Origin: Pseudomonas quebecensis | GTDB taxonomy: Bacteria > Pseudomonadota > Gammaproteobacteria > Pseudomonadales > Pseudomonadaceae | DNA: 64,000 nucleotides | Assembly: GCF_026410085.1 (NCBI RefSeq) | Contig: NZ_CP112866.1 | Span: 4,339,001-4,403,000 of the forward strand | Reading direction: 5' to 3' | In this document: positions 36,062-45,871 of the stretch, in pieces | How positions within the stretch are numbered: position 1 is the first letter of the stretch | Layout: the number at the start of each line of letters is the position of its first letter | Position numbers and translations under genes: made by a program | The notes under the pieces: model-generated | What the model saw: the letters and a program-made list of their open reading frames with translations, nothing else | Databases searched by the model: none | What the model was told of the DNA's origin: nothing

Positions 36062-37057
36062 TTGAAACTCAGTGATATCGCACGTCTGGCCGGTGTGTCC
36101 GTGACCACCGCCAGTTATGTCATCAACGGCAAAGCCGCCCAGCAACGCATCAGCCACGCGACCGTCGAGCGGGTGCGAGCGGTCGTCGACGCCCACGGCT
36201 TTACGCCGAACCCCCAGGCCGCCGGGCTACGCAGCCGGCACACGCGCACGCTGGGCTTTATTCTGCCTGACCTGGAAAACCCCAGTTACGCACGCATCGC
36301 CAAATTGCTGGAGCAAGGCGCGCGTGCGCGGGGCTATCAGCTGCTGATCGCCAGCTCCGACGACGACCCCGACAGCGAGCGCCAATTACTGCAGTTGTTC
36401 CGCGCCCGACGTTGCGATGCGTTATTCGTGGCCAGTTGCCTGCCCACCAGCGATGACAGTTACCGTGAATTGCAAGCCAAGGGCCTGCCGGTGATCGCGA
36501 TTGACCGGGTGATGGAGTCGACGCAGTTCTGCTCGGTGGTCAGCGACGACCGTCAGGCCTGCCATCAGTTAACCAGCAGCCTGCTGCAACCGCTGCCCAA
36601 GCAAATCGTACTGATCGGCGCACGCCCCGAGCTGAGCATCAGCCAGGAGCGCGCCGCCGGTTTTCAGCAAGCCCTGCAGGGTTTTACCGGTGAGATGCTC
36701 ATCGAGCACGGTGAAGCGTTCAGTCGCGACTGTGGTCGACAATTGATGGAGCAATTGCTACAGCGGCTGGGCCACTTGCCTGACGCGCTGGTGACCACGT
36801 CCTATGTCCTGCTGCAAGGCGTGTTCGATGCACTGCACGACTATCCGCTCAAATCGCGCCCCCTGCGCCTGGGCACGTTCGGCGACACTCAACTGCTGGA
36901 CTTCCTGCCGCTGCCGGTCAACGCCATGGCCCAGCAGCATCAGTTGATCGCCGACACCGCGCTGCGCCTGGCCTTGGCCGCCATCGAAGAAGAGCAGTAC
37001 CAACCGGGCGTGCACGCCATCGGCCGCACCTTCAAGCAGCGTATTCACGAGGCGTGA
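36062..37057 (+). CDS. cra: LacI-family fructose repressor Cra/FruR
   Basis: This 331-aa regulator has an N-terminal helix-turn-helix (LSDIARLAGVSVTTASYVINGKA, residues 3-25, with the hinge near 50) and a periplasmic-binding-like sensor domain (from about 60). I chose TTG 36062 because the protein then begins (M)KLSDIARLAG as in known Pseudomonas Cra proteins and AAGGAAA lies upstream; the ATG-less extension to 35975 adds an unlikely tail. It faces fruBKA, binds the operator between them, and should release DNA when fructose 1-phosphate rises. Its stop overlaps the tatD start. Confidence 0.92.
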   Translation: MKLSDIARLAGVSVTTASYVINGKAAQQRISHATVERVRAVVDAHGFTPNPQAAGLRSRHTRTLGFILPDLENPSYARIAKLLEQGARARGYQLLIASSDDDPDSERQLLQLFRARRCDALFVASCLPTSDDSYRELQAKGLPVIAIDRVMESTQFCSVVSDDRQACHQLTSSLLQPLPKQIVLIGARPELSISQERAAGFQQALQGFTGEMLIEHGEAFSRDCGRQLMEQLLQRLGHLPDALVTTSYVLLQGVFDALHDYPLKSRPLRLGTFGDTQLLDFLPLPVNAMAQQHQLIADTALRLALAAIEEEQYQPGVHAIGRTFKQRIHEA

Positions 37058-37836
37058 ACGTGACGCTGATCGACACCCACACCCACCTGGACTTCCCGGA
37101 GTTCGACAGCGACCGCCGGGAAGTCCTCGCCCATAGCCGCGAGCTGGGCGTACAGCGCATGGTGGTGCTGGGGGTGTATCGGCAGAATTGGCAGCGCCTG
37201 TGGGACTTGGTGCAAACCGATGACGGCCTGTTCGCTGCGTTCGGCCTTCACCCGGTGTATCTGGACGATCACCGCCCCGCCGACCTGTCCGAACTGGGCG
37301 ACTGGCTGACTCGCCTGCGCGGCCATCGGCAGCTGTGTGCGGTGGGCGAGATCGGCCTGGATTATTTCCTCGAAGACCTGGACCGCGAGCGTCAGCAACA
37401 CCTGTTCGAGGCGCAACTGCGGCTGGCCGTGGATTTTCAGCTGCCCGCCCTGCTGCACGTGCGTCGCAGCCATGCGGCGGCGATTGCCACCCTCAAGCGC
37501 CTACGCGTGCCACGTGGCGGCATCATCCATGCGTTTGCCGGCAGCCGTGAGGAAGCCCGCGAATACATCAAGCTCGGTTTCAAACTGGGCCTGGGCGGTG
37601 CCGCGACCTGGCCCCAGGCGCTGCGTATGCACAAGGTGCTGGCGCACCTGCCGCTGGACGCGGTGGTGCTGGAAACCGACTCGCCCGACATGCCGCCCGC
37701 CATGTATCCCGGCCAGCGCAACAGCCCCGAGCACCTGCCGGACATCTGCCGCGCCCTGGCCGAACGCATGGGCCTCAGCCCGCTAGCGCTGGCTGAGGCG
37801 AGCACCCGCAATGCGCGCGAGCTGTTCAATTGGTAG
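37054..37836 (+). CDS. TatD-family metal-dependent hydrolase
   Basis: This 260-aa TIM-barrel hydrolase is of the TatD/YcfH family (DNase or deacylase-type activity). Metal-ligand motifs are IDTHTHLDF near residue 6, FGLHPVY near 63, GEIGLDYF near 95, HVRRSH near 133, IHAFAG near 153 and ETDSPDMP near 205. The GTG start overlaps the cra stop (GTGA), so the two are translationally coupled. Its 3' end overlaps the convergent zinc-ribbon gene by 54 bp. Specific substrate unknown. Confidence 0.9.
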   Translation: MNVTLIDTHTHLDFPEFDSDRREVLAHSRELGVQRMVVLGVYRQNWQRLWDLVQTDDGLFAAFGLHPVYLDDHRPADLSELGDWLTRLRGHRQLCAVGEIGLDYFLEDLDRERQQHLFEAQLRLAVDFQLPALLHVRRSHAAAIATLKRLRVPRGGIIHAFAGSREEAREYIKLGFKLGLGGAATWPQALRMHKVLAHLPLDAVVLETDSPDMPPAMYPGQRNSPEHLPDICRALAERMGLSPLALAEASTRNARELFNW

Positions 37837-38214
37837 CGCGGGGCTGACAACGTGCAGGTCCAGGGTCATGCGCTGGCGGTGACGCGCATAGCGCAGTACC
37901 AGGCAATGCAGCAGCACCACCATCAGTGAAATGTTGAACTGCCCGATCACGCTGATCAGCCCAAGCCACTCAGCCACCAGCGCCACGATCAGCACCATGC
38001 AGGTTAATGCCACCATGCTCGGCCGCACCAGCGCCCAACGGTCAAGCGCCTTGAAATGACGCAACTGCACAGGGCAGTTCAACTGCAGGATTCGCTGGCA
38101 ATACGGGCAATCGAACGGCTCCTCGATGGCGATGGCATTCAACTGCCAAGGCTTGAGTTCAAACGTGATGTCGCAATGGGCGCAATGCCCTTTGATGCCG
38201 AGTGCAGCGGTCAT
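37783..38214 (-). CDS. Zinc-ribbon membrane protein, unknown function
   Basis: This 143-aa protein has an N-terminal zinc ribbon (CAHC near residue 11 and CPYC near 37) followed by two membrane helices (about 68-90 and 95-115) and a basic tail. AGGAGG before ATG 38214 is a strong ribosome-binding site; the ORF extension to 38259 has none. It overlaps the end of tatD by 54 bp on the opposite strand. I do not recognise a named family. Confidence 0.75.
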   Translation of the reverse strand: MTAALGIKGHCAHCDITFELKPWQLNAIAIEEPFDCPYCQRILQLNCPVQLRHFKALDRWALVRPSMVALTCMVLIVALVAEWLGLISVIGQFNISLMVVLLHCLVLRYARHRQRMTLDLHVVSPALPIEQLARIAGARLSQR

Positions 38215-38340
38215 CGTGGTGCCTCCTCGGTTCCCGGTTTGAGTGAAATAAATTTTCACTCATTTACGTGAACAGAAAAGGCGCTCGCGAAAATTCAGAC
38301 CCGCACCACAGCTCTAAACGGCTAGTCCTACACCTGCGCC

Positions 38341-40371
38341 CTACACGCGAAACGCGCCGATCAATTGCTTCAACTCGACTACCTGCAGCGATAACTGTCG
38401 ACTGGCCGCCGCCGTCTGTTGTGCGCCGTCGGCGGCATGCTCGCCGGCACGATTGATTTCGACGATGTTCTGGTCGATATCGTGGGCCACGGCGGTCTGC
38501 TGCTCCACGGCAGCGGCGATCTGCTGGTTCTGGTCCACGATCAGGCCGACGGCGCCGAGAATATTGTCCAGGGCTTGCTGGACCTTTTCCGATTGCCCGA
38601 CCGTGCCATTGGCCATTTCATGGCTGCTGCCCATGGCCGTGACGGCCGCCTCCACGCCTTGGTGCAGGCGGCTGATCATCTGCTCGATCTCTTCGGTGGA
38701 CTGCTGTGTGCGGCGCGCCAGGGTGCGCACTTCGTCGGCCACCACCGCGAAACCACGGCCCTGCTCACCAGCGCGCGCCGCCTCGATCGCCGCGTTGAGC
38801 GCCAGCAGGTTGGTTTGCTCGGCGATGCTTTTGATCACATCCAATACGCGACTGATGGCCTGGCTGTCGCTGGCCAATTGATGGATGGCCCGCACCGATT
38901 GGTCGATCTCCGTCGCGAGGCACGCAATGCTGCTCTGCTGGGAGTGCACCAGGCCCCGGCCGTTGACGGTTTCCTCGTTGACACGCTGGGCGCTGCCCAC
39001 CGCGGCGGCGGCGTTGCGCGCCACTTCCTGGGCCGTTGAAGACATCTGGTTCATCGCTGTCGCGACCTGTTCGATCTGCGTGCGCTGGCCACGGACCGCC
39101 TGGTTGCTGGAGTCGGAGACTACTTCCACTTGGCCGGCCTGCCGCTCGACCTGGCTGACGGTGTGGCCGACACGCTCGATCAAGTCATGGATTTTTGCCA
39201 CGGTGCCGTTGAATACCTGGCCGAGTTCGCCCAGCTCATCGCGGCTGCGCGCCACAAAGGTGACAGTCATGTCGCCGGCCGCCACGTCGTCCATCATCTG
39301 GCCCAAGTGCCGCAACGTGGTGCGCGTCGAGGCGTAGAAACCGGCGTACAAGTAAAAGATCAGCAAAAACACCGCCGTCAGCGCCGACACCAGCACCACC
39401 ATATGCAGGCGCTTCTGCGCCAGGCGCTGCTGCAACTGCTGATCGAGAAATCCCAGGGTGGCCTCATCGAGTTCATAGGTTTTGGCCATCAGTTGGCTGA
39501 CATCGTCATAAAAACCCTGCCAGGACGCGTCGAGCGTTTCAGCCATGACCACCCGTTCTTCGAACAACTCGCTGCCCTGCTTGAGGCTGGCATTGCTGGC
39601 CTTGGCCAGGCCGTCGAGCGCCGTGTGCGCGGCACTGCTGGAGCCCAGTGCATCCTGCAGTTTCAAGGCGTACTCGGCGTGGAGTTTTTCCAGCTGCTGC
39701 AGCAGTTCATCAAAGCGAGTGCTGGATGATGAGTTGAGAAAACCTTGCCCCAGGGAAAAGGTGCCCATCGCGCGCCCCTCCCCCAGCGTCTGGCTTACCA
39801 GCGGCGTGACGCTGGTGATCAAGTCGCTGAGTTGGCGCAAATCGCTTTGGGGATCGCGGCTCAGCCCGGCTTGACTGGCGATGATCTGGCCGAGCATCTG
39901 CGCTTTGTTCAGCAGTTTGCCGATCAGCGCGCTTTTACTCAGTAGCGAGGTTTCCTGTTGCTGGGCCTTGAAGGCATCGAGCAATTCAGCGCGCTTGGCT
40001 GCAAACACCGCGACGTGCTCCGGGTCGACGCTTATGGGCGCCAGGCCCTGCAAACGGCTCAGCACGCTCTGTTCCAGGGCGCTGATCGTGCTTTCAAGAT
40101 CCCCAACCTTGGCGGACTGGCCGAGCGTGGCATTGATCTGCACCTGGTTGTTGAGGGTTTCCAGGTCGCGGCGCAGGGCCAGGCTGCTGCCGAGTACATC
40201 CAGGCTTTGCAGTTCGACGCGAGTGCCCTGGAATTCGCGCCAGGCGTCACGCACCAGGAACGCGTTGGTCGCCAGCATCGGCAACAGGAACAACACGCTG
40301 ATCAGGCTGAACTTCATACCGAAACTCAGGCGATTCATCAGCGCGACGGCGGGATAGAGCAAGCTCTTCAC
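38341..40371 (-). CDS. Methyl-accepting chemotaxis protein
   Basis: This 676-aa transmembrane chemoreceptor has TM1 at about 20-40, a periplasmic, mostly helical sensor of about 275 residues, and TM2 at about 318-342 ([23 protein letters not shown]). HAMP follows (about 343-395), then the cytoplasmic signalling domain with the hairpin tip motif [32 protein letters not shown] near 555-590. The long helical sensor suggests a helical-bundle type, ligand unknown. No C-terminal methyltransferase-tethering pentapeptide is present. The start is GTG 40371 with GGGAG upstream. Confidence 0.93.
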   Translation of the reverse strand: MKSLLYPAVALMNRLSFGMKFSLISVLFLLPMLATNAFLVRDAWREFQGTRVELQSLDVLGSSLALRRDLETLNNQVQINATLGQSAKVGDLESTISALEQSVLSRLQGLAPISVDPEHVAVFAAKRAELLDAFKAQQQETSLLSKSALIGKLLNKAQMLGQIIASQAGLSRDPQSDLRQLSDLITSVTPLVSQTLGEGRAMGTFSLGQGFLNSSSSTRFDELLQQLEKLHAEYALKLQDALGSSSAAHTALDGLAKASNASLKQGSELFEERVVMAETLDASWQGFYDDVSQLMAKTYELDEATLGFLDQQLQQRLAQKRLHMVVLVSALTAVFLLIFYLYAGFYASTRTTLRHLGQMMDDVAAGDMTVTFVARSRDELGELGQVFNGTVAKIHDLIERVGHTVSQVERQAGQVEVVSDSSNQAVRGQRTQIEQVATAMNQMSSTAQEVARNAAAAVGSAQRVNEETVNGRGLVHSQQSSIACLATEIDQSVRAIHQLASDSQAISRVLDVIKSIAEQTNLLALNAAIEAARAGEQGRGFAVVADEVRTLARRTQQSTEEIEQMISRLHQGVEAAVTAMGSSHEMANGTVGQSEKVQQALDNILGAVGLIVDQNQQIAAAVEQQTAVAHDIDQNIVEINRAGEHAADGAQQTAAASRQLSLQVVELKQLIGAFRV

Positions 40372-40492
40372 AGGTGAACTCCCTTTTCTTTTATTTTTAT
40401 TAAGGGCGCAGGAGCGCGGCAGAAGGCCACTAGTGGCGCTCTGTCTATATAGCTCAATTCAACAGGGAGTTTTGTAACTTAAGGTTAACAAC

Positions 40493-40518
40493 CCGTGGGA
40501 GCCGGCGCGCTCCCACGG
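40493..40518. terminator. Hairpin at the 3' end of ampE
   Basis: CCGTGGGAGC pairs perfectly with GCTCCCACGG around a 6-nt loop, 15 bp past the ampE stop on the minus strand. It resembles a short REP-like palindrome without a T-run. Confidence 0.5.
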
Positions 40519-40533
40519 TATGGCGTATAGCCG

Positions 40534-41370
40534 TTATGGCAAGACGGTCCAGATGGCGAAACCGGCATACCACAGCACGGCGGCACGCAGCAGCAGTTCC
40601 CATAACCGGTCGAGGCTGTTGATGCCCTCGGCGCCTACTGCGGGGGCCGGGATTTCGGCGGCGGCCAGGCCGACTTTCTCTACCAGTTGGGCTGCGCTGA
40701 TGTCCCAGCTCAGCAACTCGTGGAGCATCACTCGGCTGACCGCGACGAAGTTGCCTACCAAGGCAAAGCTGGCCGCCAGCAAGCGCACCGGCAGCCAGTC
40801 GAACGCGTGGCGCAGTTGCCCGGCGCGTTCGGCAACCAAAGGGTTGAGGCTGTGCTCGCTGGCCAGTGCCAGCAGACGATAGGCCAGGGCGGCCACCGGG
40901 CCGAGCAGGAAATACCAGAAGATCACCGCAAAAAAACTCTGGTAAGCCTGCCACAACAGATGGCCCTGCACGCGCTCGAGCAGTTGCTCGCCGCTGTCGG
41001 CACCCAGCGCCAAGTCGCGCTCGGCCACATGTTCGGCGGCCTGCAGGTCGCCGCGCCGCCAGGCGTCGCGGAACGGCCCCAGATCAGCCAGCAGATCGCC
41101 ACGGCCCAGGCTGTAGATCACCACCAGCAGGTGCACCGGCAGTGCCAGCAAACCATAGGCCACCGGTTCCAGCACCATCAGCAACAGCGCCAGCACGGCC
41201 ACCGGCAGCAGCACCAGTAACGTCAGGATCAGCCAGGGCCGCTGTGCCAGGCGCGGGCTCGATTCCAGCCTGGCCAGTTCGCGCAGCCAGCCGCCATCGC
41301 GCTGCAACCGATGACGCAGGGCCGAGAACTTCTCGATCCATACAGCCAGCACCAGTACCAGGAAACTCAT
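40534..41370 (-). CDS. ampE: AmpE, regulatory signalling membrane protein
   Basis: This 278-aa inner-membrane protein has about four helices (start MSFLVLVLAVWIEKF, then near 55-75, 80-100, 145-165, and the C-terminal WYAGFAIWTV). It is encoded with AmpD throughout gamma-proteobacteria and is linked to beta-lactamase induction and muropeptide recycling, with an unclear biochemical role. Its ATG shares a base with the ampD stop (TGATG). The longer ORF to 41415 lies within ampD and is not used. Confidence 0.92.
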   Translation of the reverse strand: MSFLVLVLAVWIEKFSALRHRLQRDGGWLRELARLESSPRLAQRPWLILTLLVLLPVAVLALLLMVLEPVAYGLLALPVHLLVVIYSLGRGDLLADLGPFRDAWRRGDLQAAEHVAERDLALGADSGEQLLERVQGHLLWQAYQSFFAVIFWYFLLGPVAALAYRLLALASEHSLNPLVAERAGQLRHAFDWLPVRLLAASFALVGNFVAVSRVMLHELLSWDISAAQLVEKVGLAAAEIPAPAVGAEGINSLDRLWELLLRAAVLWYAGFAIWTVLP

Positions 41371-41930
41371 CAGGTGTGTCCTCCATCCTGCAGGGCGCTG
41401 CGAAAGCGCGCCCAATCAAAAGCGGGGCCGGGATCGGTCTTGCGTCCCGGGGCAATATCGCTGTGACCACAAATGCGTTGCGCGGTGATGTCCGGATAAG
41501 CCGTCAGCAATTGCCGGGTCAGCTCGGTCAGCGACGCATACTGGGCATCCGTGTACGGCAGGTCATCCGTGCCTTCCAGTTCGATGCCCAGGGAAAAATC
41601 GTTGCAGGTTTCCCGTCCTTCGAACCGCGAAATACCGGCATGCCAGGCCCGGTCGCGGCAGGACACAAACTGCGTCACCGCGCCGTCGCGCTCAATCAGA
41701 AAATGCGCAGAGACCCGTAGGTCGGCAATCCCTTCAAAGTAGGGATGTTCCGTGACATCCAGGCGATTCTGGAAAAAAGCCTGCACGTTGCCGGTGCCGA
41801 ACTGAGCCGGTGGCAGGCTGATGTTATGCACCACCAGCAGTGAAATCTCGCCTGCGGGGCGCTCGTTGAAGTTGGGCGAGGGGCAATGAGCAATGCCCTG
41901 GCACCAACCGCTGGCGGGGTCCAACTGCAT
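41370..41930 (-). CDS. ampD: 1,6-anhydro-N-acetylmuramyl-L-alanine amidase AmpD
   Basis: This 186-aa cytosolic zinc amidase cleaves anhydro-muropeptides during cell-wall recycling and thereby lowers the AmpR inducer. Zinc ligands H35 (VVHNIS), H156 (CGHSD) and D166 (RKTDPG) match the family spacing. ATG 41930 follows AGGAAC and gives the usual start MQLDPASGWC. Loss of AmpD in pseudomonads derepresses AmpC; here all key residues are intact. Confidence 0.96.
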   Translation of the reverse strand: MQLDPASGWCQGIAHCPSPNFNERPAGEISLLVVHNISLPPAQFGTGNVQAFFQNRLDVTEHPYFEGIADLRVSAHFLIERDGAVTQFVSCRDRAWHAGISRFEGRETCNDFSLGIELEGTDDLPYTDAQYASLTELTRQLLTAYPDITAQRICGHSDIAPGRKTDPGPAFDWARFRSALQDGGHT

Positions 41931-41991
41931 ACAGGTTCCTTGAACGGGACAACAGATGACCAGTATGCCGCGTTCGACCCCGTGGTTGCGA

Positions 41992-44142
41992 TCACTTGGC
42001 GTGATTGAGTTGCCGCAGCCTGTCAACCACCGCGGCCAGCGCGCGTTCGAACAGTGGGCTGTCGTCCAGCACCTGCAAACTGCCCTGCTTGAATGCCAGC
42101 GCCAGTTGGCCGGGGCTTTGCTCCAGCACCTTGAGGCCCGCGCGGTTGACGAACACATAGGTATTGGCCGGTGCCAGGATGGCGGCGAGCTTGCAGCGCA
42201 AGGCAACGTTGGCGTCCTGTTGACGCAGGATCCAGGCGCCGACCCGAAGTGAATGGACTTTGAGCAGATCGGGATCGTCGGATGGCAGGTCGATCGCCGG
42301 CTCGCCTGGCAACGTGCCAAGCACGAAAGGCTCGCGCACTTCGATCAACCCGTCGATGCGCTCGGCCGGTTGCACATGCAACGCCTGCAGCTGCACGAAG
42401 AATTCTCGGGCACTGAAAGGATCGAACGCGGCGCTGTTCAAACCATCGCGCAGCGCCTTGAGCAGGCCAGGCAACTGCTCCAGCAAACGCCGGCCGGCCT
42501 CGGTGTCGTCGTGCAGGCCGACGCTCCAGATCAGGTCGTCCATGGTGCGCAAGGCCGCCTGCCAGTGCACCGACTGCTCGCCATGCTTGAGGCTGGCCAG
42601 CAACAGCACCTGGCTCCAGGCCTGTTGCAGGAACTGCACCACCACCTGCGGCAGTACTTTGCCCAGCAGTCGCCGATTGAGCGCATCGGCCACCCGCTGA
42701 CGCGCCTCGTCGGTGCGTACGCGGCCTTGTTCGGCTTCGCGGGTGTGCTGTTCGAGCAGCGCGCTGCGCCGTTGTTCGTCGGCGGTAAAGGCCCTGAACT
42801 CGGTGAGCAATTGGGAAAAAATCGCCGCGTCGTCGACAAACTCGTTGAGCAAGCGCTGCACCAGTTGCTCGACGCGCAGGTACAGGGGGTCGCGCGGCTC
42901 GTCTTCTCCCACGCTGGCGCCCATGGTCGCGGCGGCGATGTCATTGAGCAGGCGTCGCGCCGGATGGCTGGCGTGGCTGAAAAAGCCCTTGTCCAGCACC
43001 GCCACTTTCAGCATCGGAATCTGCAGGCGAGCGATCAATGACTTGAAGGTATCGGGGACGGTGCAGTCGCTGAGGATGAATTCGAACACCAGCGCAATCA
43101 GGTTGATCACGTCTTCGTCGGCTTCTTCCACCACCCGCGACTTGCCACTCTTGACGCTGACGCGGGTGAGTAATTGCTCAAGCTGGTTGCGCAGATCGAA
43201 CTCGTCCTCGACCTGCGGCGTCGGCACGTACTGCTGCAAATGGGACAACAGTCGCAACAGGTCGCGGGTGGCGATGGGCTGCGGTTGGTGACTGGCTTCC
43301 AGGGTCGGCGCCACACTGCCGCGCACGGCTTTGAGTAAGGTTTGCAGCGCAGCGAAGGCTTGCTGGCCGCCCTCGTCGACGGGCAACTCGGTGGGCGGCA
43401 ACGCCTCTTCGCGCCGCTGCTCACGAGCGGCACGCTCACCCGCGCGCCGCGACGGCGCAGCCTTGAGTTCAGGCAGCACGCCGGTGGCGACCAGCAACTG
43501 ATTGGCTTCGCCATACAGTTGATCGGCATCGCTGAGGACGTATTTTTCGAAGAGTTTGAGCATGATCAGCTTGACGCGGATTTCCACCCCAAGGCTGCGC
43601 CCCGCCTGCAGGAAGCATTCGCAGAGCAGCGCCGGCCCCAGGGGGTTTTCACATTCGGCCAGGTGACTGCCCAACACGGCGCTCAGCCGTGCGGTGAGCT
43701 GCGCCAGCGCCAGCCCGTCGCGATGCCGCACACGCTCGAGCATGGCCTCCAGTGCCACGGCTTTTTCCAGTGCATCGCGGGGCGTCGTGGGCGCAGCTTC
43801 GTAAGACACCAGCGGCACCAGTTGCAGCTCACCGCGCCCGGCTTCGCCCAGGCTGGCGAAGGCCGCGAACAGGCGCTCCATGAACACGCGCTCGAAATTC
43901 TTGCGCTTGAGGCGCAGGTCGCGCATGGCCTCAAAGAAAATATGGTGGTCGACGTTGCTGCGGGCCTTGTCGGCCATTTCAAACAAGGTGTCGTCGGCGT
44001 TATCGAACAGGTCCTGCAAGCCCTGCTGCAGCTGCTGCGCCGCCTTGTCGCGAACCTGCAGCAACACAACCGGCAGGCGGGCGAGCGGCGATGGCGTGGC
44101 GTGCGCCTTGTTGATCGGCACCACCTTTCCGTCATTGTGCAT
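41992..44142 (-). CDS. DUF1631 family protein
   Basis: This 716-aa soluble, strongly helical protein matches the DUF1631 group found next to ampD-nadC in pseudomonads. Long charged helices fill the middle (for example around residues 430-560, LLTEFRAFTADEQRRSALLEQH). ATG 44142 has AGGAGG upstream; the frame extends to 44349 but the extra residues lack a ribosome-binding site and would overlap the nadC promoter. Function unknown. nadC is transcribed divergently. Confidence 0.85.
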   Translation of the reverse strand: MHNDGKVVPINKAHATPSPLARLPVVLLQVRDKAAQQLQQGLQDLFDNADDTLFEMADKARSNVDHHIFFEAMRDLRLKRKNFERVFMERLFAAFASLGEAGRGELQLVPLVSYEAAPTTPRDALEKAVALEAMLERVRHRDGLALAQLTARLSAVLGSHLAECENPLGPALLCECFLQAGRSLGVEIRVKLIMLKLFEKYVLSDADQLYGEANQLLVATGVLPELKAAPSRRAGERAAREQRREEALPPTELPVDEGGQQAFAALQTLLKAVRGSVAPTLEASHQPQPIATRDLLRLLSHLQQYVPTPQVEDEFDLRNQLEQLLTRVSVKSGKSRVVEEADEDVINLIALVFEFILSDCTVPDTFKSLIARLQIPMLKVAVLDKGFFSHASHPARRLLNDIAAATMGASVGEDEPRDPLYLRVEQLVQRLLNEFVDDAAIFSQLLTEFRAFTADEQRRSALLEQHTREAEQGRVRTDEARQRVADALNRRLLGKVLPQVVVQFLQQAWSQVLLLASLKHGEQSVHWQAALRTMDDLIWSVGLHDDTEAGRRLLEQLPGLLKALRDGLNSAAFDPFSAREFFVQLQALHVQPAERIDGLIEVREPFVLGTLPGEPAIDLPSDDPDLLKVHSLRVGAWILRQQDANVALRCKLAAILAPANTYVFVNRAGLKVLEQSPGQLALAFKQGSLQVLDDSPLFERALAAVVDRLRQLNHAK

Positions 44143-44386
44143 CCTGGCCTCCTGAGACGGCGGTATCGAATGGGGCGGGACCGGCTGCGCGCCAGCACGC
44201 TCGCTGGCAAAAGCCGGCCACCACCAGGACGTCAAAGCTATGACGCCAATTGCAAGGCGCGAGATTATCTTGCAAACGAGGGGGGTTACGCCAGCACGCT
44301 CTGACATTCGCGCATAAATCAGCAGGCCGCTGGGTTCGCAGGCACACACCCCCTATAATCGAGACACTTTGTTTGTGGAGCCTGTT

Positions 44387-45235
44387 ATGCCGAATCTGCG
44401 TCTTGCCGACCTCACCGCCGAAATTGAAGCCAACGTGCGCCGTGCGCTGCTGGAGGACATCGGCAGTGGAGACATCACCGCGCAGCTGATCCCTGCCGAA
44501 CGGCTGGCCAAGGCCACCATCATTACTCGCGACGCAGCGGTGATCGCCGGCACGGCGTGGGTGGACGCGGTGTTCCGCCAGTTGGACCCTCGGGTCGCCG
44601 TGCATTGGCAGGTGGCCGATGGCGAGCGCGTCAGCCCCAATCAGGCATTGTTCCACCTAGAGGGCCCGGCGCGCTCGCTGCTCAGCGGCGAACGCAGTGC
44701 GCTGAACTTCCTGCAAATGCTGTCCGGAGTCGCCACACGCGCCCGGTTCCTGGCGGACTTCGTCGCCAGCACTCCAGTCAAATTGCTGGATACCCGCAAA
44801 ACCCTGCCGGGCTTGCGCCTGGCGCAGAAATACGCCGTGACCTGCGGGGGCTGCCACAACCATCGCATCGGTTTGTACGATGCGTTCCTGATCAAGGAAA
44901 ACCACATCGCGGCCTGCGGGGGCATTGCGCAGGCCATCACTGCCGCGCACAGGATCGCCCCCGGCAAGCCAGTGGAAATCGAGGTGGAAAGTCTGCAAGA
45001 GTTACGCGAAGCATTGGCGGCGGGCGCCGACATCATCATGCTTGATGAGTTGAGCCTGGAGGACATGCGCGAAGCCGTGCGCCTGAGCGGCGGTAAGGCG
45101 AAACTGGAAGCCAGCGGCGGTATCAATGAAAGCACCCTGCTGCCCATCGCCGAGACCGGTGTGGACTACATCTCCATCGGTGCGATGACCAAGGATGTGA
45201 AGGCGGTGGATCTGTCGATGCGGCTCAGTATTTGA
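44387..45235 (+). CDS. nadC: Nicotinate-nucleotide pyrophosphorylase (carboxylating)
   Basis: This 282-aa enzyme makes nicotinate mononucleotide from quinolinate and PRPP in de novo NAD synthesis. Conserved segments are [11 protein letters not shown] near residue 22, [20 protein letters not shown] near 135, [20 protein letters not shown], and the phosphate site EASGGI near 245 and YISIGAMT near 264. TGGAG precedes ATG 44387. A 13-bp hairpin closes the gene. Confidence 0.96.
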   Translation: MPNLRLADLTAEIEANVRRALLEDIGSGDITAQLIPAERLAKATIITRDAAVIAGTAWVDAVFRQLDPRVAVHWQVADGERVSPNQALFHLEGPARSLLSGERSALNFLQMLSGVATRARFLADFVASTPVKLLDTRKTLPGLRLAQKYAVTCGGCHNHRIGLYDAFLIKENHIAACGGIAQAITAAHRIAPGKPVEIEVESLQELREALAAGADIIMLDELSLEDMREAVRLSGGKAKLEASGGINESTLLPIAETGVDYISIGAMTKDVKAVDLSMRLSI

Positions 45236-45240
45236 GGCAT

Positions 45241-45281
45241 TTCAAGCTGCAAGCAAGTCGAGTGAACACTTGCAGCTTGAA
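45241..45281. terminator. Long inverted repeat between nadC and the convergent small gene
   Basis: TTCAAGCTGCAAG (45241-45253) and CTTGCAGCTTGAA (45269-45281) form a perfect 13-bp stem with a 15-nt loop. It can serve both convergent genes. Confidence 0.6.
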
Positions 45282-45296
45282 GCGTGCGGCTCTTAT

Positions 45297-45602
45297 CTAA
45301 ACCACCAGGTTATTCATCTCGCAATACTCGTCCCATTCGACGCCCAGCACCTCGGCCGCTTCCTTGTGCAGGACCAGCCGCTGAGCTTCGAATTCTTCCG
45401 GTGTCGAGGTGTACTTGAGGGTCAATTCCCAAGGCTGCAGGCCCTGGCTTTCGGCCTCGTCCTCGAATGCCCACTGGATCTGGTCGCGCTGGTCATCGGC
45501 GCTCAGGTCCTTGATCTCTTCTTTAAGCTGCGGCGACTCCTTGAGGTAAAGTTCAAGAGCTGCTTCGTGCCGCGCTGCCTGGGTCATTTCGGTCGTGGTC
45601 AT
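45297..45602 (-). CDS. Small DUF6388-like protein
   Basis: This 101-aa cytosolic protein is acidic and helical, with the composition and length of the DUF6388 group of pseudomonads (segments YLKESPQLKEEIKDL and EVLGVEWDEYCEMNNL). It has no signal peptide, membrane helix or Cys-pair motif. It sits between nadC and tRNA-Thr. The family name is from memory and the function is unknown. Confidence 0.65.
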   Translation of the reverse strand: MTTTEMTQAARHEAALELYLKESPQLKEEIKDLSADDQRDQIQWAFEDEAESQGLQPWELTLKYTSTPEEFEAQRLVLHKEAAEVLGVEWDEYCEMNNLVV

Positions 45603-45750
45603 GGTGTTCTCTTAGATCGAGGAATGGGGATGCATCTGGGACATCAGGTTGCGCAGATACAAAAGAACAGGCATGGATGCCGGCTCGTCTGGCCTTCAGA
45701 ACCATTCTGGGATCAGCTGAAAACGTTGCCTTGAAACGCTGTTGCCTTTG

Positions 45751-45823
45751 TGCCCGAGACAGGAATCGAACCTGCGACCTTCGCGTTACGAGTGCGCTGC
45801 TCTACCGGCTGAGCTACACGGGC
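45751..45823 (-). tRNA. tRNA-Thr (anticodon CGT)
   Basis: The complement folds as a cloverleaf: acceptor GCCCGTG, D-arm TAGCTCAGCCGGTAGAGC, anticodon loop CTCGTAA, T-arm GCAGGTTCGATTCCTGT, acceptor 3' strand ending CGGGCA. One U-U mismatch lies in the acceptor stem. The CCA end is not encoded. Its position next to pilA matches P. aeruginosa, where this tRNA gene is a known pilin-exchange site. Confidence 0.9.
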
Positions 45824-45871
45824 GGTGAACTAAAGCTAGCACCGCATCGGGCGTCCGGCAACTCGCGGCCT